Part shown: in pieces, positions 8,081 through 16,700 of the stretch
Layout: every line of letters starts with the position of its first letter
Position numbering within the stretch: position 1 is the stretch's first letter
DNA from: Bacillota bacterium
GTDB lineage: Bacteria > Bacillota > SHA-98 > Ch115 > JABLXJ01
Assembly (NCBI GenBank): GCA_012839815.1
Contig: DUMQ01000065.1
Span: forward strand, 1 to 34,606
Direction of reading: 5' to 3'
DNA length: 34,606 bases
Notes under the pieces: model-generated
Databases searched by the model: none
What the model was told of the DNA's origin: nothing
What the model saw: the letters and a program-made list of their open reading frames with translations, nothing else
Made by a program: the position numbers and the translations under genes

Positions 8081-8240
8081 ATGAATTACCTTATTGACAC
8101 GTGTGTGATATCTGAGCTGCGTAAGCAAACTCCCCAAGAATCTATCCCGTCCTGGTTTGACTCCTGCAAGGAAGAGCAGCTGTATACAAGCTCATTGTGT
8201 ATTGGGGAGCTGCATTATGGGATCTCCCTCCTTCCGAGTC
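8081..8240 (+). pseudogene. vapC: VapC-type PIN-domain toxin, 3'-truncated
   Basis: It starts MNYLIDTCVISELRK and continues with SWFDSCKEEQLYTSSLCIGE, matching the N-terminal third of PIN-domain RNases, including the first catalytic Asp (D6) and the conserved Glu of the IGEL motif. Similarity stops at about GISLLP (near 8235); beyond it the frame runs antisense into the end of the large helicase gene and has no PIN features. The second and third acidic residues of the active site are lost, so the toxin is dead. The break at 8235-8258 probably marks the left edge of the defence array. Confidence 0.8.
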
Positions 8241-8255
8241 ACGGATTGTCTCCCA

Positions 8256-11200
8256 TCAATCTCCAAACCACCCCCGGTCCTCCCGTATCTCCCGTGCGCG
8301 CTCCTTGCCGAGGAGGATCCTGGCCAGGCCAAAGAAATGCCTTGCCATAGCATCCCGGTCGTCCAGGTCGCTTGCCGGAATCTCGCGGACTTCGTAACCT
8401 CGCGCGCGCAATTCGTCGCGGATAGCCCGGTCTCTCGCCGCAGTCGCGGGGTTCCCGTGGATGTGCTCACTGAGGCCGTCAAGATACACGCATATTCCTG
8501 GATCATCGTCATCATCGCCCGGGAAGAAGCAATCCGGCGTAGTTGATCCAAGCGGCTTCCCGAGCTGGATCTGGTGCTGCCACTGGGGCTCCGGGAATCC
8601 CGCACGCCGCAGCATCTGGCGCAACTTTTCCTCGGCCTCGTTCACAGGCATGGTACTCCCTTTGGGCGCCTGGTTAGGGAGCCTGGGCGGGATATCATGG
8701 AGAAATCCCAGAGCCGTCCCCCAGGTCTTGAAACGCTCAAGGGCGATGTGGCGGTCAAGGTGTTTATGGTAGAATGCGTTGCGGAAAGTTTGTAAGCAGT
8801 CTATGCAAGAATGCTGGCAGGCCGAAGGGCACTTTTCTACTACTTCAGTCGCGGCCCCTACAACCTCCCCCCAGCGTTCGCACGCCTGCTCGAGAAGTCC
8901 TGAACCTCCAGGCATGGGATCATAAAGAATCCCGTCGACTTCATCCTGGCCCGGGTGTCCGATCACGAGAATCTCAAGGTCATCGCGCTCCATCTCCAGC
9001 ACATGGCTCATCCCGGTGCGAAGAGCCTCGAGCACCGAATAGGCCTCCTTCCTGTCAGGAAGGCCTGGCAAGCATAGGGCGTCAGCGATAATATCTGCAA
9101 AGAACCCGACAGGTTCAACCGGCTGCCCATAACGCTCCTGCTGATTGTTTGAAAACTCCTCCAGTTCTCGGTCAGACGCCAGAGGTGAGCGACTCTGGCC
9201 ACTAACAAGGCAAAGCGGGTATCCAAGCTCACCGGAGGCAACCTTTGGCGCCGCGCCGACATTAACAAGTCTCATATGGACGCCGCGCCTTAGGGTTACA
9301 TCACGTCCTCCCCAGGAAAAGCGCTTGCCCGGGCCATGCCTTCCCGTCTCGTAACCATAGACGGCAACAGGGAGCTGAAACCGATATTCTTCCTCGTCGC
9401 TGATGTGAGATACATGGGCAAGCTCAACGTCACAGACGGGAACAGCCTTGAGCGCCACCTGTCCGAGCACAGAGACGGCCCCAGGCATGGCACTTCCGAC
9501 TTCTATGACTGATTCATGTCCTGTATCCACCTGAAAGAGCACGGGCTGCACCGGCTCCAGGTGAAAATACCTGGCGACGAATCGGTGGCCATTGGCATAG
9601 ATCAAATTACCGGGTACGTATTCCCTCAAAGCTATCGCCAGGGGGCGTGGCAGGTCAAAATCCGCATTCCCCTCAGCATACCTCGGCATCATCGCCGTTC
9701 CGACAATAGAACCCACTTCCAATCCATAGCCGGGGAGAAAACCTTCCGCGGCAAGCACGGAATAGGTACTCGTGTCATCGTATCCTTCAGCCTCGCGGCG
9801 CCGGCGATTATGAATCCCCTTGAGTTTCTTTATTAAGCGATCACATCGCCCATAAAGCGCATCTTCATCAGGGTCGAGAGTCCCCTTTTGCCGTCGTACC
9901 TGATCAAGGCGTTCCATCTGACCACGTGCCCAATCAAGGCGTTTTCTGAGGGCGCGAAGCACATCGGCGAGCCTTTCGGGCATGGCCAAGACCATATTGC
10001 CAAGCGTCTCTTCCGTAACAACTTCCGTATCCTCCTTAGGCCAACTCTCTCTGAATATGGTCAGGATATGCTGCACCAGTATTTCCGCATGTTTCGCTAT
10101 CACCGTGTGAAGCGGGCCTACATCAAGTACTTCGCCGCGAACATGTCCGTTATCATCAAAAAGGTAACTCCGGATGCGTGGCGGGAAAACCGTTCGCAGC
10201 ACCTCCGCTATTTCCTCGCGATCACTTTCATTGAGGGGGCTGCCATCCCGACAGAGCTGGTGAAGATGTGTGATCACCGCAGCATGCACATGCTTTGCAA
10301 TCATGAATTCATTCCGGAGATTAAACCTGGGCGGCTCGACCAGGCCTTCAAGGAGCTTAAGGGGCTCGGCAAAATAGGCACGGTCATGGTCCACCGCACG
10401 AGCGTAAGTGATATTTACCGCAAGGCGATGCTGCCGGCCGGCACGCCCGACTCGCTGCCAGTAATTCGATGGGAGAGGCGGGACGTTACGCATGAGCACA
10501 GTATCCAACGACCCTATATTAATCCCAAGTTCGAGCGTCGGCGTACAGACCAGTGTATTCACTGTTTCACCTTCGCTCTTAAATAGGCTCTCAAGGCGCT
10601 CACGTTCGCGGTCAGGCACTTGAGCCGAATGCTCTGCCGGACGTACCATTGCAAACCTTTGATCAAGGGCCGTAAGGTCATAGTTGTCCGGGTCAGGAGG
10701 TTCGAAAGTGAGTGTGCCGTCGCAATGAAAGGCAAGACACCGGTTACCAGGAGTCGGCCGTACCTGTGCGCGACGGCACTTCTGACATCGCCAGAGACCT
10801 TGGTTAGGCGTAATTCGCAGGATATCCGCATCGATCTGTCGCACCCCTGCGCAATGGGGTAGTGCATTACCTTTTGAACCTATAAGCGTGACCGGCACAA
10901 GGATCTCAAGATCCTCAGCTAGAAACCCCCAGAGTCCTTCCAGGAATTCCACTATCTCATCTCTTGGTACACCCCAGGCGCGCGCCGCCTGGCGAACGAG
11001 AGTATCTCCGGCCTGGCTGAGCCATTGGGCTACGCGTTTGGAATCGTCATCCAGCGAGCGTGAAAGTTTAAGACCTTTAGGAATCCCTGGAAATAGAGGC
11101 AGGTAACCCCGCTGAACTTCCCGGTCCCCCTCCGACCAGAAACGGGAAAAAATCCTGCCGTCGCGATCAAAAAGGACCATCTGGCGGCGGTAAAGATCAA

Positions 11201-13649
11201 GAATGGCTCCAATGCCTTCGGTAAGAAGAACTGGATCCAGGTTGAGCCGGCTGGCCCACTCTCTGATGAAAGCATGCTCGGGCGTAAGGCCGCGATATTC
11301 GATTTTTATCTTACCCCAAGGCTCAAGACCTACCTGTTGTCTTATACCGGTCGCAATCTCCCTCAAGACCTGGATGCGGAGAAAATACCTGCGTTCTTCC
11401 GCGTGCCTTACCCCTTCCGCCTCTTTTCGTGCTACGCGCCATACCTCGGGGATAAGGCTGCGGGAGAGGTCGTCATCGGCATCAAGCCGTTCGTCCATGT
11501 AGGCGACCAGATCTCCTATGGAGATTGAACCCCTTTCTATATACTCGGCCATAAGGCTCCGAAGCCTGAAACGGCGGGCATGATCCCTCATCCAGCCAGC
11601 CTGAAACGCGGCATCCTGGCGATTATCAGCGAACACAAGAAGGCGACGCCGGTCTGAATAGTGAATCATGTTCTGAGCGAGGACATGGACATCGGAAACG
11701 TTTATAGCGCGAACCGGGCGGGCAGGCTCGCGGTAACCAGCCCCTCTGGGACGGCCCCGGGATCTGCAGGCAAGGCATGAAGTGAGGTACCCTGGATACT
11801 TCTCATCATGCTCGACAGCAAAAAGGCGAACAAGAGACGCCTCGCGCCCGCAGGCATCGCACCTATCAAGGGATTGCGGGTGAAGAGCTCCGCAGTAACG
11901 GCAAAAGAAAACCTCATGCGTGCGAGCAGGCTCCTCTTCCTCGTCATCCGCGAACGCAAGGTGATCTAGAAGCACCACCCTGACCCCCCCTTGTTCGGGG
12001 TCGAGAGCAGGCCATACCCTGCGACCGCCTATCGCATCACCCCCACCGAGGCCGCGTGCGGTTACAGTCAGATCCTTTACATGATGTACAAAATAGTGCT
12101 GGCCGCAAGTATTACAGGTCAGGACGGGCAGGCGAAAGAGGCTATCCTTTCCCTGGACGGCGATCTGGTCCTCGGCCGAGAGCCAGAGACACGGGCCTGT
12201 GCCACCTCCGGGAAAAGTCACCACCGCTCCGCTGACGCCCCGGACGAATACATGAACTACAGGACGCAGGAGCGGGCGGCCTCCTTTCATTGAAGCTGCG
12301 CCAAGGGCAAGCCATACCAGGACCTCCTCCTCGGGCACGGGGCGGCCGATGCGATCCTCGAGTTCTTTCACCAGGTCACCGAGCGCCCGCGGACGGGACA
12401 GGATTTGCGAGAGTTGGTAGCAAAGCTCATTCCGGGCCATAAGGTCATAAAGGCCTTCTTGCCAGTGAACAGGGTCGAGCCGCGTGCCGGTCATGGCCTG
12501 GACTACGGGTCGGATCATACTACCGGCCCGCTCGCCTGCATCTAAAGCCTCCAGGATAGTCTGCAGGTGAACCGCCGGATCCCCTGGGAGCGCAGGCGGG
12601 AGCTCCCTTACAGGCGCCCATTCATCAGGCTCATATTCTTCTCCCACCAGGACCACATCACTTTCCGGCATACCGAAAAACCGCGCTGCAAATGCCTGAG
12701 CACCTTCAGTGCCATGCCTGGGATCTGCCAGCGTCGCGGAGGTGGCGATACATACTGTATCTTTTGCGCCTTTTCCACAGAATGCCCGGAACCTACGGAT
12801 AAGGCATGCAGTCTCTGCGCCGATTGCCCCACCGTAGGTGTGGGCCTCATCGAAAACGAGGAAATCAAATTGCGCATTATCAAAAAGCTCTATGTCTATC
12901 TGCCGTGTCAGAAGGAATTCCAGTTGTTTGACATTGGTGAGAAGGATCCTGGGTTGCTTCCCGGGAGTCCGCATCTCCTCTCGAGAGACGCGTTCCTCAG
13001 GAGGATGAATGGCGGTCTCGCGACGTTCTTCTCTAGCTTCTGCAAGAGCAGCCAGATAATCAGCGCGCGAGGAGCCTGCCGGAAGGCGAGTGCCACTCAC
13101 TTCAGCAGCACTCTCAGGTGTCTTGCCCACATACATCCCGAATGGAATTCCGGTTCCCGCCAGTATCTCGCGTAGCCGTTCGAGCTGGTCTTCGGCCAGG
13201 GCATTCATTGGGTAAACAATGACAGCCACGATGCCGGAAGGGGCCCCCTGGTCCCGTAATTCCAAGCAACGGCTGATAATGGGGTAGAGGAAACACTCTG
13301 TCTTGCCAGACCCGGTCCCGGTAGAGATCAGCGTTGTCTTGCCAGCGCGGATTGCACGGATTGCCCTCTCCTGGTGTCCATAAAGGCGTTTATAAGGGAT
13401 CAGGTTTTGCATGAAAGGATGGAAGATCCCCTCGTCTATGAGGGTTCTCACCTCCGCTCCGGCCCGAAATGAGCGTGAAAGGCTGATGTAAGGCCCCTTC
13501 ATGAGAGGGGTTTGGCGCGTTTTCTCAAGCGACAGGAGGTCCCGCAGCTGCGCATGGAGAGCCGGGTCAGCAAAGGCATAAGCTGTCACCTGATATCTGA
13601 GAAAATCCCCTACGACTTTTTCAGTGAAGTTAATGGGGTTAATGGCCAT
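8256..13649 (-). CDS. Giant DEAD/DEAH helicase with DUF1998 and C-terminal Vsr-like nuclease
   Basis: 1797 residues. The helicase core has Walker A STGTGSGKTE (about residue 108), FDEAH (about 266), ATSAT (about 305), and motif VI WQRVGRAGR (about 1065), with a long insert holding paired-cysteine knuckles (CNTCGQ; CRYCG...CDACG; CQKCRRAQ). Near residue 1616 is the cysteine cluster of DUF1998 (CPSACQHSCIDCL...YHKHLDR). The last 140 residues look like a Vsr/DUF559-type nuclease: TTPDCFF, YLDGLSEHIHG, RDRAIRDELRARGYEV. DISARM has a helicase (DrmA) and a DUF1998 protein (DrmB) encoded by adjacent genes; here both are in one chain, and its length is close to the sum of the two. Druantia DruE is the other close parallel in size and layout. 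The ATG at 13649 has AAGGAAGGT upstream. It is the last gene of the operon and converges on the truncated vapC. Confidence 0.85.
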   Translation of the reverse strand: MAINPINFTEKVVGDFLRYQVTAYAFADPALHAQLRDLLSLEKTRQTPLMKGPYISLSRSFRAGAEVRTLIDEGIFHPFMQNLIPYKRLYGHQERAIRAIRAGKTTLISTGTGSGKTECFLYPIISRCLELRDQGAPSGIVAVIVYPMNALAEDQLERLREILAGTGIPFGMYVGKTPESAAEVSGTRLPAGSSRADYLAALAEAREERRETAIHPPEERVSREEMRTPGKQPRILLTNVKQLEFLLTRQIDIELFDNAQFDFLVFDEAHTYGGAIGAETACLIRRFRAFCGKGAKDTVCIATSATLADPRHGTEGAQAFAARFFGMPESDVVLVGEEYEPDEWAPVRELPPALPGDPAVHLQTILEALDAGERAGSMIRPVVQAMTGTRLDPVHWQEGLYDLMARNELCYQLSQILSRPRALGDLVKELEDRIGRPVPEEEVLVWLALGAASMKGGRPLLRPVVHVFVRGVSGAVVTFPGGGTGPCLWLSAEDQIAVQGKDSLFRLPVLTCNTCGQHYFVHHVKDLTVTARGLGGGDAIGGRRVWPALDPEQGGVRVVLLDHLAFADDEEEEPARTHEVFFCRYCGALHPQSLDRCDACGREASLVRLFAVEHDEKYPGYLTSCLACRSRGRPRGAGYREPARPVRAINVSDVHVLAQNMIHYSDRRRLLVFADNRQDAAFQAGWMRDHARRFRLRSLMAEYIERGSISIGDLVAYMDERLDADDDLSRSLIPEVWRVARKEAEGVRHAEERRYFLRIQVLREIATGIRQQVGLEPWGKIKIEYRGLTPEHAFIREWASRLNLDPVLLTEGIGAILDLYRRQMVLFDRDGRIFSRFWSEGDREVQRGYLPLFPGIPKGLKLSRSLDDDSKRVAQWLSQAGDTLVRQAARAWGVPRDEIVEFLEGLWGFLAEDLEILVPVTLIGSKGNALPHCAGVRQIDADILRITPNQGLWRCQKCRRAQVRPTPGNRCLAFHCDGTLTFEPPDPDNYDLTALDQRFAMVRPAEHSAQVPDRERERLESLFKSEGETVNTLVCTPTLELGINIGSLDTVLMRNVPPLPSNYWQRVGRAGRQHRLAVNITYARAVDHDRAYFAEPLKLLEGLVEPPRFNLRNEFMIAKHVHAAVITHLHQLCRDGSPLNESDREEIAEVLRTVFPPRIRSYLFDDNGHVRGEVLDVGPLHTVIAKHAEILVQHILTIFRESWPKEDTEVVTEETLGNMVLAMPERLADVLRALRKRLDWARGQMERLDQVRRQKGTLDPDEDALYGRCDRLIKKLKGIHNRRRREAEGYDDTSTYSVLAAEGFLPGYGLEVGSIVGTAMMPRYAEGNADFDLPRPLAIALREYVPGNLIYANGHRFVARYFHLEPVQPVLFQVDTGHESVIEVGSAMPGAVSVLGQVALKAVPVCDVELAHVSHISDEEEYRFQLPVAVYGYETGRHGPGKRFSWGGRDVTLRRGVHMRLVNVGAAPKVASGELGYPLCLVSGQSRSPLASDRELEEFSNNQQERYGQPVEPVGFFADIIADALCLPGLPDRKEAYSVLEALRTGMSHVLEMERDDLEILVIGHPGQDEVDGILYDPMPGGSGLLEQACERWGEVVGAATEVVEKCPSACQHSCIDCLQTFRNAFYHKHLDRHIALERFKTWGTALGFLHDIPPRLPNQAPKGSTMPVNEAEEKLRQMLRRAGFPEPQWQHQIQLGKPLGSTTPDCFFPGDDDDDPGICVYLDGLSEHIHGNPATAARDRAIRDELRARGYEVREIPASDLDDRDAMARHFFGLARILLGKERAREIREDRGWFGD

Positions 13650-13749
13650 CTCATATCAACCTTCCTTCAACCCAACCGCATATCGTTCCGGCCACGTGTC
13701 CTTGATCGTTCTAGCCGCATATCCTTGCTGGAAATCTCTTGCCTCCACA

Positions 13750-16700
13750 TCATCGCCGGCGCCTTCTTTTGGGCTTGGGATATATTACATCTTCTCCGAA
13801 GAGGTTCTTCTCCCCGGACGGGAATAGCGCTAACTGAGTGCCAGGTAGTCTCCTGGCATCGGTATCCGGCGATTCGGCTACCTGCATGAGCCCTGGCGTC
13901 TCGCCGGAGAATTGAGGGTAGATGGCGGTTCCATGGACCCCTCTGATACCTTGGTCTGTGCTGGACCACTCTGCAGTTAGCCCGGCCATAAGAGTCCTGA
14001 ATCTCTCCTCGCCCAGTAAGTTGCGGGCATGGAGTTCACACTCTTTCCATGACTCTTCTGGCGAGCCTTCCAGCTGCCACCGCAGGAAACGATCGCCCAT
14101 GCGTTCGCGGACAGGCTGGGCCCGCTTTGCCCGTTCATCATGCCCAAGGCCAAGGTCGGCCAGCCTCAGAGTCTCGGGGAGCATCCAGCCCTCCCCGTTG
14201 TTCAGAGCGCAGAACGCCTCAATACCCTTGTCCCGGTCACCTTCGGATTTGATGATGCTCTTCAAGTCCTGGAAAGCTGCAAGAGTAAGGACCGTATGCC
14301 GGAGCTCTGGGTCCCTCTCTTTATCCACACGCCAGAACCCCTTTGGGTCAAGATTTCGCGTGAAGGCATCGTCACGCAGCTGCTCCGCAGGATAGTCACA
14401 ATCGCGCAGTATCCAGGCCAGGTCATCCCAGTCCAGCCCATAGAGCTCAGCCACAATAGCATCGAGGATACACCGGAGGCGCAGGCGCTCGTGGGGGGTG
14501 AGGGCCCAGAGGCGGTGCCAGGGTATCGAGTCTCTGCGCACGGTGGATGAATGCTTGTGTGCTAATATCATCCAGGAAGGCGCAAACAACCGATGGACCC
14601 ATGATAGGCTTGCAGCATAAAGGATAGCTGGTCTTCGCGCATGCCAGTTTTGCGGGGATTGAACTGGTGTCTCAGCAATAACGAAGCAATTGAGATTGAT
14701 GCCGCCCAAACGCGCACGAAGTGCGTAATCGTAGCAAAAGCTGTTTAGGATCGCCGGTAGGCAGGTTTTCTCCGAAAGTCCGACTACTGGTCGGAGTATT
14801 GGTATCGCATTTCCACACGGAACACTTTGAAGCAAAGTGCAGAACATAGAACGTGTATTAGTAGCGGAACCGACACCCATGAAGCCAACCTTCAGATAAA
14901 AAGGCCAGTTATTCCCTACCGATTCTTCAATAAATGAAACAAAATCTGAGGCAGACATAATGTATTGGGGTTCTATTACCTTCGTCTCCCACGGTATCTC
15001 ACGCCACTTCGCCCCGCGGCCCTTCCCGCTGACCCAGCCTTTCTGGCTGAAGTCGAATTGGCCGATCATGCGGCCTTCATATAGAGGCAGGGCAATATCC
15101 TCCACCTCATCCTCATGGATCCATGCAGTGCCGTCCTGCGAGAGTATGACGCCGGGCTCCATCTCCCACCGAGGGCCAGCAGGACGGCCTTCATGCCAGC
15201 GGCCCTTGAGCCAGCGGCCATATTCATCCGGCCGGTAGCCGCGTTCCTCCCACCAGGGTCGTGGGTGGAAAAGGTGCGAGTCGTTGGTCATATCAAATTC
15301 CCTGGTATACTGTATCTGCCACCCCTCCGATGAATCGTCGCCGAGGAGCACCGAATTTGCATAAATCTTCTCCAGGATCTGGAGGTCGTACTTATCCCGG
15401 ATCTCCAGGATGGCCCTGGTACCGGGGCTGAATCGCTCAACCTGTTCCCTCGCATACGGCGTGACGTAACGTTCCCCGCTTTCCCAATCCGCCAGGTCCC
15501 GGCGCATAAAGGCAGCATGAATCGCCTTCGTCTCTCCTCCTTTTTGGACGACAATGGGACAGAACTTGAAGCTTCTGTGAATATCGAAAATCCCCTCCCG
15601 GTTCTCAAACCCAAAGAGCCAACGCCAGCGGCACCGGGCGAGGAAAAGCTTACGCAAGGCCGTCGTTCCTTTGTCTGTGTAAATTCCGGAAGGAACGATG
15701 AGCCCCATCTGGCCTCCCTCGGATAGGAGCGCATGGGCCTGTTCGAGGAACATCTTGTAGGTGTTGATATCTGCCGAGCCCTGGTGCCGGAAAGGATGTC
15801 GGGGATCTGTGTAACCTTTCCGACCCGCCCGGCGGGAAGTCCACCTGGAGTGCAAGGAGTCGCTACCCTTGCCCAGGCTGAACCTGTCACTATCTTCCGC
15901 GCCATCGCCAAATGGGAAACCCGCCCGCTTCACCCAGTTAGAAAGCGCCTTGAATCTTGCGCAGTAGGACAGCCAGGCGTGCTCGTCATCAGCGCTCCGA
16001 CTGAAATACTCCCCTTGCTTTTCTAAAGCTTCCTGTTTGCCGTAAGTCCGGTAAAGAGGGTCGATATTCGAGAAAAACTCTTTGGAATTCGGCTTTTGAA
16101 TATCCCACGGTGGATTGCCCACAATAGCGTCAAACCCGCTCCCAGGCGCCCTGAAGACATCGGGAAACTCGAGTTCCCAGTGGAAAAACCGGTATTCGCC
16201 GGCGAGCTCCCTGACAAGTGCCTGCGTTGCCTCGGGTGGATTCATGAAGTTTAGCGGGGTCGGCGCTTCCTCAAGGCGATCCGCCGGCCAGAACCAGATG
16301 GCGCACCAGGTGTCAAAGGCTTCTTTCAACCGCTGGAATGCAGGGTTTCTGAGGATCCTCTCACGATAAAAGGCAGCCCGCTCCTCTGACTCATGGACAC
16401 CGAGAGCATGTATTTCCTCAAGGGCTTTCATGGCTTCACTATGTAATTCCTCTGGAGCCTTGCCCAGGTCTGGAAATAGAAGTACAGATTGACCTGCTTC
16501 GGTCTCCAGCCAGTTCCTGAGCTCCGATTTGATCCTCTTATTGCGAAAAGCCCTGATTGCCTTTGTCCACCCTTCCTTCGGGAAATGCACACCATGCGAG
16601 TGGCTCTTATCCCCTCCCTCCCGTTCCCAGGCGAGGGCCGGATAGTCCCGGAAACGGTCAAACCAGCATCCTACCAGAGAATTCCCGACTTTTATCTTGT

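Noticed and set aside
9888-10586. A 232-codon frame on the + strand
   Set aside because: It lies antisense to the giant helicase core, which has clear motifs, and its own translation shows no domain or ribosome site.
11991-13175. Several + strand frames of 100 to 200 codons
   Set aside because: All are antisense to the helicase gene; high G+C content makes long chance frames there.
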